Positions 33,756 to 43,622 of a stretch of DNA of 64,000 bases are shown piece after piece. Position 1 is the first letter of the stretch. Each line of letters begins with the position of its first letter. Origin of the DNA: Bacteroidales bacterium 52_46 (GTDB taxonomy: Bacteria; Bacteroidota; Bacteroidia; Bacteroidales; Muribaculaceae); the NCBI GenBank assembly GCA_001915385.1, contig MNQK01000035.1, positions 1 to 64,000 on the forward strand. Reading direction: 5' to 3'. The notes beneath the pieces are model-generated. The model ran no database searches and was not told the origin of the DNA. It worked only from the letters and a program-made list of their open reading frames with translations. The position numbers and the translations under genes are program-made.

Positions 33756-36700
33756 CTACTCGATTTTGACTGTGAAGGAGTAGCGGTATTCTTTGCCCGG
33801 GTAGAGGCGGTAGGCGTCGTGGGGTGTGGCGCCCCAGCTGTTGTCGCCGCCGAGGCCGCGTTGGGCGAGGTCGATGTTGAGGAAGTTGAGCGTGCGGTGA
33901 CGTACAATGTCGGTGGTGTGCATCTGTTTTTTCGACAGACCGGGGTCGAGTGCTTCGGGGCGCACTTCGAGCAAGCTAACGTTGAGAGGCGTGTCGGTCA
34001 TCTCGACGGTGAGGTCGCCGGTGCGGGCGCGGCGCACGTCGGTGTGGTTGCCCGTTTCCTGCGGACGGATATACGGGTACAGCATATCCTTGGCTTTCTT
34101 CTCCCAGATGCCTATGAATGTGGCGGTGTTGCGGTCGGAATAGTTCTCCTCGGGGCCACGTCCGTACCATTGCAATGTGTCATGGCTCTTGTCGAGCGGC
34201 CATTCCATGCCTATGCGCATCAGTTCGGGGGCATCCTTGCCTGCATTGAGGGCGTAGTCGACCGTGAGGCACCCTTCGCTGTCAAGTGTATATTTCAGCG
34301 TGAGCTGCGAACCGGTTTCCGCAATGTCGAAATGTGCTGTGGCCGATGCCGAAGCGGGGTCTGTGCTGAATGCCGTCAGGCGCATTGTGCGCGGAGCCGT
34401 GCGCCATGCATTGCTTTTGATATGCATTTCCTCTCCCCAGTCGTTGTCGGTCGGGGCACGCCAGAAATTCGGGCGCGGTGACTCGGCGAGGCGGTTGCGC
34501 CCGTCGCGACTGTATTCACGCAGCAGCCCGCTCTTTTTGTCGATTGCCATTGTCACCGACCCGTCGGCCGATGCGAAGGTGACCGACTCGTCATTGTCGG
34601 AAACAAGCCGTCCCGGAGCGCTTGCGATGCTGTTTGATGCGGAGTATCCTTTTATCGTCCACTGGTGGGCCGCCACTTCGTGGCCGGCAGGTATTACTTC
34701 CGACCCTTTGTCGGCAGTGACGTGAATCTCGGCAAGTATTTCCCCCTTGGGAAGTATGCCGGGAATATCGGTGTCGAGGTCGATATGCTGCCCCGGAGCG
34801 CATTGCGCGTGCATGCTCTTGGAGTCAATCTCCTTGCCGTCGCAGAGTATGCGGCGGGTGATGGTGTAATCGCCGAGTCCGGTGAATGAAAAGTTATTGT
34901 GCACGCGATATTTCTCCCCGTTGCCGAGCGGCTCGATCTGTATGTCCTGATATACCTTTTTTACCTCCTTCAGAGCGGGGTGGGGCGTACGGTCGGGGAG
35001 CAGGAGGCCGTTAATGCAGAAATTTTCGTCGTTGGTATATTCCTGTGCGTTGAAGTCGCCGCCGTAGGCCCAGTAATGGCGCCCGTCGCCGGCCGAAGCG
35101 TCAAGGCCCTGGTCAACCCAGTCCCAGATGAAACCGCCCTGCATGTGGGGCGACGAGCGTATCACGTCGAAATATTCCTGGAAATTGCCCGTCGAATTGC
35201 CCATTGCGTGGGCGTACTCGCACATGATGAACGGCCGCGTGACGTCAGTGCGCGCGGCATATTCGCGCATATAATCCATCGGCGGATACATCGGGCATAT
35301 TATGTCGGTATTTTCCCTTTCGAGCGCCTGCTCGAACTGCACGGGGCGCGTGGTGTCGCGCTGCTTCACCCAGTCGTAGGCTGCGAAGAAGTTGTCGCCG
35401 TCGGCTGATTCGTTACCGATGCTCCATATTATTACGGAGGGGTGGTTCTTGTCGCGCTCCACGAGAGCGTGTTCGCGGTCGAGAATGGCGTCGCGCCACT
35501 CGGGCATATATGAGATATGCGTATTTTTGTCATATTTGTCCCAGGGGTCGACACCCATGCCGTGGATTTCCACATTGGCTTCGTCGACAACATAAAGTCC
35601 GTATCTGTCGCAAAGGTCATAGAATACGGGCAGTTGCGGATAGTGGCTCGTGCGCACGGCGTTGATGTTGTTCTGCTTCATCAGCCGTATGTCGCGCATC
35701 ATCATGGCGGTGTCCATCACGTGGCCGTTGAACGGATGGTGCTCGTGCAGATTGACGCCATGCACCTCGATGGCCTTGCCGTTGACAAGGAGCTGTCCTC
35801 CCGCAATCTCAACGTTGCGGAATCCCGTCTGCGAACTGACCGCCTCGCCGTTGCCGAGCGACAGCACGAGTGTGTAGAGATGAGGCGTTTCGGCGCTCCA
35901 TGCCTTGACTTTCCCGACATTGCGGCGCCCGAACGATACCCGTGTTTCGCCGGGAGCGGCCTTTACCTTTTTTCTGAAAGTTGCGATGAGCCGGTCGCCG
36001 TCATACAGTTGTGCCGTCAGCTCCGCCTCGGCCCCTTTTCCCGTAAGATTCTCGATGTCGGCTTCAATATCAAGTATACCCTTGGTGAAACTCCTGTCGA
36101 GCGACGCTTTTACAAAGTAGTCGCGCACTCTCACCTTGGGCGCGGCGTATATGCTGACCGGACGGTCGATGCCGCTCAGACGCCAGAAATCCTGGTCCTC
36201 GAGATACGAACCGTCGCTCCAGCGCATCACTTTGCAGGCCACGGTGTTCTTCCCCGGCCTGACTTTGTCCGTGATATTGAACTCGGCAGGACCTTTGGCA
36301 TTCTGCACATATCCGGCATACTCGCCGTTGACCCATACGGTCATCGACGCCGTAGCTCCCGCGAAGTGCAGGAATATGCTCTTTCCGTCCCATTCGGCCG
36401 GTATGGAGAAATCGCGGCGGTAGCATCCTGTAGGATTGTCGTCGGACGGCACAATGGGCGGATTGGTCGGGAAAACGTATTTGATATTGGTATAGATGGG
36501 CTTTCCGTAGCCCTTAAGCTCCCAGTTTGACGGAACGGCTATCGTGTCCCAGCCGCTGTCGTCGAAGCCCGTTTTCTCGAATCCTTCCGGAGCATCGGCC
36601 GGTGATTGTGTCCAATGGAAACGCCAGTCGCCTTCAAGGCTTATGACCGGCATACCGTCGCTGTCCTCCGAGATAGCTTTTTCTACCGATGGATAGCTCT

Positions 36701-36824
36701 TGAACGATGCGTGATAGGGCGTAGTGCCTTCGTTGAAATGTGCGGGCGACAGCCATGGTTCCAAAGCTCCGCACCACTGCAGCGGCGCGATGGCGGCTGC
36801 AAGCAGAGTGATAAGATGTTTCAT
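33756..36824 (-). CDS. GH2 beta-galactosidase, secreted
   Basis: The 1022-residue enzyme has a signal peptide (MKHLITLLAAAIAPLQWCGA), a sugar-binding jelly-roll (GCYRRDFSIPAEWDGKSIF), two Ig-like domains and the TIM barrel with VVDEANVEIHGMG. The acid/base Glu sits in IWSIGNESADGDN and the nucleophile Glu in FIMCEYAHAMGNS. A beta-galactosidase small-chain domain lies at the C-terminus (WYGRGPEENYSDR). Length and order match LacZ-type enzymes. The signal points to periplasmic hydrolysis of beta-galactosides from host or dietary glycans. Confidence 0.92.
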   Translation of the reverse strand: MKHLITLLAAAIAPLQWCGALEPWLSPAHFNEGTTPYHASFKSYPSVEKAISEDSDGMPVISLEGDWRFHWTQSPADAPEGFEKTGFDDSGWDTIAVPSNWELKGYGKPIYTNIKYVFPTNPPIVPSDDNPTGCYRRDFSIPAEWDGKSIFLHFAGATASMTVWVNGEYAGYVQNAKGPAEFNITDKVRPGKNTVACKVMRWSDGSYLEDQDFWRLSGIDRPVSIYAAPKVRVRDYFVKASLDRSFTKGILDIEADIENLTGKGAEAELTAQLYDGDRLIATFRKKVKAAPGETRVSFGRRNVGKVKAWSAETPHLYTLVLSLGNGEAVSSQTGFRNVEIAGGQLLVNGKAIEVHGVNLHEHHPFNGHVMDTAMMMRDIRLMKQNNINAVRTSHYPQLPVFYDLCDRYGLYVVDEANVEIHGMGVDPWDKYDKNTHISYMPEWRDAILDREHALVERDKNHPSVIIWSIGNESADGDNFFAAYDWVKQRDTTRPVQFEQALERENTDIICPMYPPMDYMREYAARTDVTRPFIMCEYAHAMGNSTGNFQEYFDVIRSSPHMQGGFIWDWVDQGLDASAGDGRHYWAYGGDFNAQEYTNDENFCINGLLLPDRTPHPALKEVKKVYQDIQIEPLGNGEKYRVHNNFSFTGLGDYTITRRILCDGKEIDSKSMHAQCAPGQHIDLDTDIPGILPKGEILAEIHVTADKGSEVIPAGHEVAAHQWTIKGYSASNSIASAPGRLVSDNDESVTFASADGSVTMAIDKKSGLLREYSRDGRNRLAESPRPNFWRAPTDNDWGEEMHIKSNAWRTAPRTMRLTAFSTDPASASATAHFDIAETGSQLTLKYTLDSEGCLTVDYALNAGKDAPELMRIGMEWPLDKSHDTLQWYGRGPEENYSDRNTATFIGIWEKKAKDMLYPYIRPQETGNHTDVRRARTGDLTVEMTDTPLNVSLLEVRPEALDPGLSKKQMHTTDIVRHRTLNFLNIDLAQRGLGGDNSWGATPHDAYRLYPGKEYRYSFTVKIE

Positions 36825-36879
36825 TTTAAGGTCGATAATAATGTCAGGTTTGTAAAAATGCGGTAACAGTGGCGCCGGT

Positions 36880-37425
36880 TCAGCCCATCTCGGTCATGTG
36901 GTATCCCATCCGTTTCAGCCATATTGCTGCACCGAAGTAGTAGAGCTGGTGCAGACAGCGTACGTAGGCATTGAATGCCGAGGGTGTACCCGGCTCGAAA
37001 TCTTCATGGATAAGGGCATTGTGGGTCAGTTCGGCCACGTTTCCGACAAGAACGGAGATTTCAGCCGACGCTTTTTCGTCAAGTTTGAGAAACTCGTCGC
37101 AGATATATTCGTCCATATTGTCATAGCCGCGGCCTTTGACGAGGATTGCATACAGGTCGTCGAACTGCGAGTACATCTCCCAGTCCTCGTCCCACATCTG
37201 CGCCACAGCCATGCCGATGAACATCATCCATCCGAGCGATGCCGTGGGATAGTTCTGAAACTCACGCACGCCGTCGGGAAGATAGGCCATGCATATTTTC
37301 TCCCAGCGCTCCTCGATGTCGGGAGCGTCAGGCAGCATGCGGTCTATTTCAGAGCGTGCATGCAGATAGTTGGCGAGATTGCGGTGAAGGCTGTTTTCAA
37401 ATTTATCGAGATGCCGGGTATCCAT
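36880..37425 (-). CDS. conserved hypothetical helical protein
   Basis: The 181-residue protein is predicted all-helical with no signal peptide. Notable segments are LGWMMFIGMAVAQMWDEDWE and LHQLYYFGAAIWLKRMGYHM. I do not recognise the family. Its ATG touches the stop of the phosphatase gene upstream (shared base at 37425), so the two form an operon and it may work with it. Confidence 0.7.
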   Translation of the reverse strand: MDTRHLDKFENSLHRNLANYLHARSEIDRMLPDAPDIEERWEKICMAYLPDGVREFQNYPTASLGWMMFIGMAVAQMWDEDWEMYSQFDDLYAILVKGRGYDNMDEYICDEFLKLDEKASAEISVLVGNVAELTHNALIHEDFEPGTPSAFNAYVRCLHQLYYFGAAIWLKRMGYHMTEMG

Positions 37426-38222
37426 TAGTTGTATCTTTTAAGAGAGTCGTGAAGCGGATTGTGGCTGTTGATTATATGTGCGAGGCGTTGGAGATTTTCG
37501 TTGCTGTTGGCTGCGATGACGCCGCTCCCTTTCATAGGGTCGAGGGGCTGTCCGGCGACATTGCAAAGCACTCCGCCTGCCTCTTCGACAATCAGGGATG
37601 CCGCAGCGAAGTCCCATGCTCCGAGCAGATATTCGAAGTACATGTCGAACCGTCCCATTGCCACGTAGCAAAGTTCGGGGGCGGCGGCGCCCAGTCGGCG
37701 TATGTCGTTGCACTGCATGAACACGTCGCGGATTGCGTCGGCACACCATGCAGCCTGCTCCTTGTGGTATACGGGCAATGCTGTGCACATTATGGCGTCG
37801 TCGAAACTTCGCGCCGACACGTGTATGCGTTCGCCGTTGCGCCATGCACCATTTCCGCGCACGGCACTGAACATCTCGTCGGTGCGTGGCAGATAGACGA
37901 CGCTCATCTCCATGCTCCCCTCATGGCACAGCCCTACGCAAATGGCGCACTGGTCGACACCTCGCGCATAGTTGGCCGTTCCGTCAATAGGGTCAATAAT
38001 CCATACACGGCTATGGCGCACGTCGGCTATGTCGCCCTCCTCGCAAATGAACCCGCTGTCGGGTATCAGCTCCGCCAGTCGTGCGCGCAGGAAATCCTGT
38101 ACGGCAATATCAGAGGAAGTGACGATGTTCTCGTTACCCCCTTTCTGCATTATCTTTATTTTGTCGGAGGAGGCCATCAGCCGTGATGCCTCCCTGACTA
38201 TATCCATTATCCTTTCAATCAT
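37425..38222 (-). CDS. inositol monophosphatase / 3'(2'),5'-bisphosphate nucleotidase family enzyme
   Basis: The 265-residue protein shows the metal-binding motifs of the family in order: ICEEGD, IDPIDGTANYARG and GAWDFAAASLIVEEAGG. These support a Mg-dependent phosphatase acting on inositol phosphates, 3'-phosphoadenosine 5'-phosphate or fructose-1,6-bisphosphate; the substrate cannot be assigned. The unknown helical protein downstream is co-transcribed. Confidence 0.88.
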   Translation of the reverse strand: MIERIMDIVREASRLMASSDKIKIMQKGGNENIVTSSDIAVQDFLRARLAELIPDSGFICEEGDIADVRHSRVWIIDPIDGTANYARGVDQCAICVGLCHEGSMEMSVVYLPRTDEMFSAVRGNGAWRNGERIHVSARSFDDAIMCTALPVYHKEQAAWCADAIRDVFMQCNDIRRLGAAAPELCYVAMGRFDMYFEYLLGAWDFAAASLIVEEAGGVLCNVAGQPLDPMKGSGVIAANSNENLQRLAHIINSHNPLHDSLKRYN

Positions 38223-38669
38223 AGATGTATGCTTAATTTAATATGGAGGTGTTGCGAAAATGTAGCCGCCGGAATGTAGGGAGGATGTTGCAGAACTAAA
38301 CTTCCCGCGGTTAAAAACCGCGGCTACTATGCGAAGACTACTGACAATCAGCTTTGTAGTAGCCGCGGTTTCTTTGCAGAGCAAAGCGCCAAAGGCGATA
38401 ATCAACCGCGGTCAGCTAAAATCAAGTTTTGTAACACCCTCCGCGTCATCACGATGAAATTTAGAATGCTACGCTTATGGGTTCTTCAACACCATCTGTC
38501 AGAATTCTGTCTTCTGCAAAGGTAGATATTATATTCTGTTTTTGCAATTATTCGTAGCAGTCGCTGTTGATGATCAAAGGTTAAAGAAAAGTTAAATAAC
38601 TATTTTTGTAGTTTCGTTTCGGAATATAACTATTAAATTAGTTGCGAAAAAATAAAAATACAGGTGATT
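38223..38669. repeat. gap filled by a composite dispersed palindrome
   Basis: An outer inverted repeat (AGGATGTTGCAGAACTAAAC near 38282, and its partner AAGTTTTGTAACACCCTCC ending at 38442) encloses two copies of the CCGCGG palindrome (38305-38329 and around 38357-38376). The right part carries the TATTTTTG -7-like element (38601-38608) for the TonB-dependent receptor gene. Confidence 0.7.
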
Positions 38670-41255
38670 ATGCTTCTGCGTTATGTTATATCAATTATGA
38701 TTTATGTGCTTACAACACTTGCTTGCGGAGCGCAGGTCAGCGTCACCGGAGTTGTGGTGGAGCAGGGTAGCGGCGATGCGCTTGCGGGAGCATCGGTGGT
38801 GTTGCGCGACGATGCCGGGAAAATCAGAAAGTACGGTACAACCGACGCCGACGGCAAATTCGCCCTTCAGGCAACGTCGACCACCGGGTGGACTCTCGAT
38901 GTGTCGATGATGAGTTTCGCGAAACAGGCCGTCGCGCTCGACAGCGTGCGGTATCCGCTGACAGTCGTGCTTGAGCCGTCGGCTACGTTGCTCAAGGAAG
39001 TGGCGGTTAAAGCCGACCGCATACGTGAGCAGGGCGACACGGTAAGCTACAACGTAAGTTCGTTCGCACAGGCGCAGGACCGCAGCATCGGCGACGTGCT
39101 CCGGCGTATGCCTGGCATAGATGTCGCCGACAACGGCAAAATCAAATATCAGGGGGAGGACATCAATAAATTTTATATCGAAGGTTCCGACATGCTCGGC
39201 GGGAAATACGGCATAGCCACCAACGGTATCAGTCATGACGATGTCGGTGCGGTCGAGGTCATGGAGAATCATCAGCCTATGCAGGTGCTGTCGGGCATCT
39301 CATTCTCCGACAAGGCTGCCATCAACCTGAAATTGAAAAACAAGGCCAAAGCCACGTGGACATTTCACGGTGACGCTGCCGCCGGATATATGGCTGATCC
39401 TGCCGGCGCCGTGTGGGACAGCGAGCTTTTCGCGATGGCCGTGATGCCTTCGTTTCAGAACATCACCACATTCCGCGCCAACAATACGGGGGAGGACCTG
39501 TCGCCGTCGCACACCGACTTTTTCGCCGAACGCCGAGGTACCGGCCTAAGCCGATATGTGGGCATAGGATTGCCGGGAGTACCGTCGCTCGACAGCCGCC
39601 GAACGCTGTTCAACCGTTCGTTTCTCGTGTCGACCAACAGTCTGTGGAAATTCGGCCGCGGCGAGCTGAAAGCCAACATCGATTACTCCTACAACCGCGT
39701 CACCGCCGATGCGACCAATGTCACAACCTACTTTATCGACGATGGCGACAGAATTATAACCGAGCGGCGCAACGGCACGGAGCATACCCATTCGCTCGCC
39801 GGGAAATTCACCTACGAGCTTAACGGCAAGACGTCGTTCATCAACAATACCCTACGCGCCGACATCGACTGGGATGACGTTGACCTGCGCACCGCGGGCA
39901 CGCTGCCCAACTCGCAGTCGGCCGCGCTTCCCGATTATTATGTGGGAAACCGGTTCAGGATGATACAGCGTTTCAACGGCCGGCATCTTGTCACGTTCAA
40001 GAGTGTTAACGAATGGGAATCGCTTCCGCAGACCCTCGCCGTCGGCATGGACGCCGCCGCTTTCCGTCAGCATATCTCCGACCACGCCTTTTTTACCGAC
40101 GAGAGCGCGGCCTACGCTTTCAATATAAGCGGTATCACCTTAAGTCTCGAAGGTGGCATAAAGGCTTACCTCCGCACCATGAACTCACAGTTGCCCGATA
40201 TTCCGGCTGAGTTGCCCGGACTGACAGAAAATGTGGTGAATACCGATTATGTGACTGTCTACGCTATCCCCAAGCTGGAATACCGGCTGCGTCGTGTCAA
40301 CCTTACTCTGAATCTCCCGCTGAGCTACGCGCACTACAGTTTTGACAAGGCGATTGCCGACCGCGACGAAGGTTATTTCTCTCCCGCACTTGATTTAAAC
40401 TGGAAGCCTGACAACCGTTTTTCAGGCACCTTGCGCGGCGGTATCGGACGTTCGCCGATGAATCTCAATCTCATCCATCCCGCACTTGTGCTGACCGACT
40501 ACCGTACGCTCAAAGAGGGCACCGACCGGTTTTATAACTCATCTTCGCGCAATATTTCGGCTGCGTTCAGCTACCGGCACACGCGCCGCGGCCTGTTTGC
40601 CAACGGCATGGTGATGCAGTCGTGGACGCGGTTGCCTTACACGATGTCGCAGCAGCTCTACGGCGACTATGCCGTCTACAGCTATGCCGACGCCCGAAAC
40701 GACAGCCGTATGCTTATGGCTACGGGCAGCGTGAGCAAGACACTCAACTTCATGCGCGGAAGCTGCAATCTCAACGGTACGTTCAACCGCAACAGTTCGC
40801 ACATGTTCTCGCAGTCGCAGGCTGTCGACGCGTTAAGCACCGCGTGGAGCGCTGGTGTCAAAGTCAGCGGCACACCGCTGCGCTTCTTCAACTTCGGCTA
40901 TGAACTCCGGTATGCCGCGAGCCGGCTGTCGATGAACGGCGCGTCGCAGGCGTGGCTCTCCTCTATGAAAAATGAACTTAAACTTACGTTTACCCCGCAC
41001 CCCAAATGGCAGTGGACAGTCAGCGGCGAGCATTACCGAAACCAACTTGCCGAAAACCATTACAAGAATGTGCTTATGCTCGATACGCGTCTTACCTACC
41101 GGCCTGGCAAACGTGTCGAACTGGGTGCCGACCTTTCCAACATACTCAACCGCAGCAGTTACAACTACACTGTCTACTCGCAACTGTCGTCATTTGAATC
41201 ACAGCGCTCTCTTCGCGGCCGTCAGCTCCTTTTTTCGATAACAGTCAAAAAATAA
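38670..41255 (+). CDS. TonB-dependent receptor-like outer-membrane protein
   Basis: The product is 861 residues from ATG 38670 (an in-frame GTG lies 6 nt earlier). A signal peptide (MLLRYVISIMIYVLTTLACG|AQ) precedes a CarboxypepD_reg-like domain (VTGVVVEQGSGDALAGASVV) and a plug-like region with the PGIDVADNGKIKYQGEDIN motif. A long beta-barrel ends SLRGRQLLFSITVKK. It lacks an obvious N-terminal TonB box and belongs to the group that pairs with GLPGLI proteins. The partner follows 19 bp downstream. The ligand is unknown. Confidence 0.85.
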   Translation: MLLRYVISIMIYVLTTLACGAQVSVTGVVVEQGSGDALAGASVVLRDDAGKIRKYGTTDADGKFALQATSTTGWTLDVSMMSFAKQAVALDSVRYPLTVVLEPSATLLKEVAVKADRIREQGDTVSYNVSSFAQAQDRSIGDVLRRMPGIDVADNGKIKYQGEDINKFYIEGSDMLGGKYGIATNGISHDDVGAVEVMENHQPMQVLSGISFSDKAAINLKLKNKAKATWTFHGDAAAGYMADPAGAVWDSELFAMAVMPSFQNITTFRANNTGEDLSPSHTDFFAERRGTGLSRYVGIGLPGVPSLDSRRTLFNRSFLVSTNSLWKFGRGELKANIDYSYNRVTADATNVTTYFIDDGDRIITERRNGTEHTHSLAGKFTYELNGKTSFINNTLRADIDWDDVDLRTAGTLPNSQSAALPDYYVGNRFRMIQRFNGRHLVTFKSVNEWESLPQTLAVGMDAAAFRQHISDHAFFTDESAAYAFNISGITLSLEGGIKAYLRTMNSQLPDIPAELPGLTENVVNTDYVTVYAIPKLEYRLRRVNLTLNLPLSYAHYSFDKAIADRDEGYFSPALDLNWKPDNRFSGTLRGGIGRSPMNLNLIHPALVLTDYRTLKEGTDRFYNSSSRNISAAFSYRHTRRGLFANGMVMQSWTRLPYTMSQQLYGDYAVYSYADARNDSRMLMATGSVSKTLNFMRGSCNLNGTFNRNSSHMFSQSQAVDALSTAWSAGVKVSGTPLRFFNFGYELRYAASRLSMNGASQAWLSSMKNELKLTFTPHPKWQWTVSGEHYRNQLAENHYKNVLMLDTRLTYRPGKRVELGADLSNILNRSSYNYTVYSQLSSFESQRSLRGRQLLFSITVKK

Positions 41256-41274
41256 ATTTAAATTTAAATTATAT

Positions 41275-42123
41275 ATGAAACAAAAAATTACCTGCATGTT
41301 ACTGTGCTTTATGATGGCGATTGCCGTTGCAGCACAGGAGAAAGCCGACATTGTCGCAAGTTATGATGAAAAAATTCCCGGTTGGCGTACGGATAGCGTG
41401 CGCACTTCGCACATGTCGCTTCTTGCCAACTCAAGAGGAGCGAAGTATTTCAATGACCTCAGCCTTTGGTCCGACTCCCTTTCGTCGACTCCCGAAGGAA
41501 AAAAGCAACTTAACCAGATTATCATGGCAGCATGCATGACGGAGACACCCGGCGGAGGTATTACTATGGATATGCGCAAAGGCCCGGTTAAGAAAATACA
41601 CACTTATGTATTCACATCCATGCCCGACGACAAGCTGACCTATTACGGCAAATTCGGCGACAGTGAAGGTTATTACGACGAGCCGCTTGACGAGATGCAA
41701 TGGGAAATCGGCGACTCGACGGCCGTCATCCTCGGCTATGAGTGCCAGTCGGCAACGACCGATTACCACGGACGCCGGTGGACGGCATGGTTCACCACTG
41801 ATATTCCGCTACCTTTCGGTCCCTGGAAATTCCACGGTCTCCCCGGCCTGATACTTAAAGCCGAAGCCGATCCGGCATTCGTTTTCGAAGCCACCGGCAT
41901 CGAGCGCTCCGACCGGCTGATGACGCCAATCTATTCCCCCGAAAATTATCAGCGTACCGACCGCAAAAAAGCGCTTGCCGACGACGAATACTATATCAAC
42001 AACCGCGAAGCCATCATTCAGGCCAAATTCGGCGGCAAAGTTGAATTCAATTACAACGCTGCCGACCGTCCGAAATACAACGCCGCAAAATACTCCCTCG
42101 AGCCCGACTACAAAAACAAATAG
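41275..42123 (+). CDS. GLPGLI family protein
   Basis: The 282-residue exported protein (signal MKQKITCMLLCFMMAIAVAA) shows the name-giving segment GPWKFHGLPGLILKAE, preceded by YECQSATTDYHGRRWTAWFT. The family is restricted to Bacteroidetes and has no known activity, but it occurs next to TonB-dependent receptors, as here. They probably act together at the outer membrane. Confidence 0.9.
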   Translation: MKQKITCMLLCFMMAIAVAAQEKADIVASYDEKIPGWRTDSVRTSHMSLLANSRGAKYFNDLSLWSDSLSSTPEGKKQLNQIIMAACMTETPGGGITMDMRKGPVKKIHTYVFTSMPDDKLTYYGKFGDSEGYYDEPLDEMQWEIGDSTAVILGYECQSATTDYHGRRWTAWFTTDIPLPFGPWKFHGLPGLILKAEADPAFVFEATGIERSDRLMTPIYSPENYQRTDRKKALADDEYYINNREAIIQAKFGGKVEFNYNAADRPKYNAAKYSLEPDYKNK

Positions 42124-42821
42124 CCCGACAGTCGTGATGCGACGCAAAGCTTGATTCCACTAAAGAGTAGCAGACTGCGAAATTCGGACTGTCAAAGTAG
42201 GGGCTGTGTTGCAAAACTAATATTGACGGCTACATGATGTAGGGGTGCAGCCCAATGCTATTTAACTTACGCTGAGTTGATAGGGGCGGGGGCGTCTCGC
42301 CCCCGTGGTAACTTTCAGCGTGTAAAGATAATACCGGAGGATGTTGCAGAACTCCCAATAGTAGGGACGCACGGTCTGTGCGTCCGGAAAGCAAGCATTG
42401 ATTATCAGTGTATTATCGGACGCACAGACCGTGCGTCCGTCCCTACTTTGTTAGCCGAAATTTCGCAATTTTGCAACACCCACTCCCCGCACTATGCAAC
42501 TTAAATAAATAGCATTGAATCGCGCCATACAATTTGCGCCTCAATCCGAAATTACAGTGCATATTACAGTTTTATTTTATATAGCTTTCCGCGGTTAAAA
42601 ACCGCGGCTACTATAACACACTATGAATCAATCATGTAGTAGCCGCGGTTTTTAACCGCGGACAACGAAGGCGGCTATTGTCATATTGTCATGCACTGAA
42701 ATTTCGGCTTGAGCCCTAAAAATAAATATACACTCGGGTAGATTTTTAACATTTCAACCGGGTTTTGCGACTGACCCCTTTTGACTGCTGATTATGGTTT
42801 TGCAACATCCCTGAAGAATAA
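42124..42821. repeat. gap of 0.7 kb packed with dispersed palindromes
   Basis: In order it holds a GGGGGCG/CGCCCCC hairpin (42288-42304) and the pair around GGGACGCACGGTCTGTGCGT (42361-42385 and 42418-42446). Two CCGCGGTTAAAAACCGCGG units lie face to face (42589-42613 and 42637-42661). Remnants of the TGTTGCAGAACT/TTTTGCAACA arm are near 42208, 42345, 42472 and 42800. No gene is seen. Confidence 0.75.
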
Positions 42822-42853
42822 AAAAGAGATACCGCATTGCGGTATCTCTTTTT
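42822..42853 (-). terminator. terminator of the small lipoprotein gene
   Basis: AAAAGAGATACCGC pairs with GCGGTATCTCTTTT around an ATT loop. It lies 20 bp behind the lipoprotein stop. Confidence 0.85.
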
Positions 42854-42872
42854 TTATTCAGTTGATTGCTGA

Positions 42873-43157
42873 TTAGTTCATGAAGCTGGCAGCAGCCTCA
42901 GCGGCAGCTTTCTGTACAGCGGCTGAATCTTCAGCGTTTTTGCAAGCCTTGTATGCTTCTTCGATAGCTTTCTGATAGTCTTCAGTAGCTTTCTGTAATT
43001 TTTCGAGGTCCTGAGCTTCAGAAGCAGCTTTAGCTTCTTTAGCGAAAGTTTCGGTAGCAGCTTTTGCCATATCAGCGGGGTTTTTGCTGCCGCAAGAAAC
43101 GAGAGAAAGAGAAGAAACTGCTACGATAGCAGCAACTGCGAGCATGATTTTTTTCAT
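42873..43157 (-). CDS. small Ala/Lys/Glu-rich lipoprotein
   Basis: The 94-residue protein has a lipoprotein signal (MKKIMLAVAAIVAVSSLSLV followed by lipobox SCGSK). The mature part is one long helix rich in Ala, Lys and Glu (FAKEAKAASEAQDLEKLQKA). It has its own promoter element (TATCTTTG at 43209-43202) and terminator. It may play a Lpp-like structural role, but the family is not recognised. Confidence 0.75.
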   Translation of the reverse strand: MKKIMLAVAAIVAVSSLSLVSCGSKNPADMAKAATETFAKEAKAASEAQDLEKLQKATEDYQKAIEEAYKACKNAEDSAAVQKAAAEAAASFMN

Positions 43158-43201
43158 TTTCGTAAATTTTAATTGTTTGAATAGAATTGGTTATCTTCAT
43201 G

Positions 43202-43209
43202 CAAAGATA
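43202..43209 (-). promoter_or_regulatory. -7 element of the small lipoprotein gene
   Basis: TATCTTTG on the minus strand, 44 nt before the ATG. No clear TTG is seen at -33. Confidence 0.45.
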
Positions 43210-43410
43210 AAGTTTATTTTACTTCGCATGTATATTGGGGGTGTTAAAGTGTGTTAATCGAATAGGTTAATGATTAAACTCTATCTAATCTTTTTAGTCC
43301 AATTTCTAATAATTTGAAGGTATCTGCGTGCATATAGACCTTTCATGAGGCAAATATACATATTTATTTTATATGAAACATACGGTGCATCAAATCATAC
43401 TAATTGATTT

Positions 43411-43583
43411 AGAGCTTGTCTAAATTTATATGATGCAGATTTTGAGAGGGATTGTCAGATGGATTTTTGCTTGCGATGTCATCGACGAAGTCGCTTTGCT
43501 TGCAAAGAACGAGCGTAGCCGTAGCTACGTGACTGAAGAGCGAGCAATCAAAAGCAAAGTAATATGAATTTTAGACAAGCTCT
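43411..43583. mobile_element. MITE-like element with terminal inverted repeats
   Basis: AGAGCTTGTCTAAATTTATA starts the element at 43411 and its imperfect reverse complement ATGAATTTTAGACAAGCTCT ends it at 43583. The 173-bp body has no gene. A further outer pair, CGGTGCAT (43383-43390) with ATGCACCG (43586-43593), frames it. It resembles a non-autonomous element; no transposase is present. Confidence 0.55.
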
Positions 43584-43622
43584 TAATGCACCGTTGCTGT
43601 TATTATTAGCGATATGGCAGTA

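Noticed and set aside
33750..34481. A 243-codon plus-strand frame opposite the GH2 gene
   Set aside because: The minus strand encodes conserved GH2 C-terminal sequence and the antisense product has no recognisable domain.
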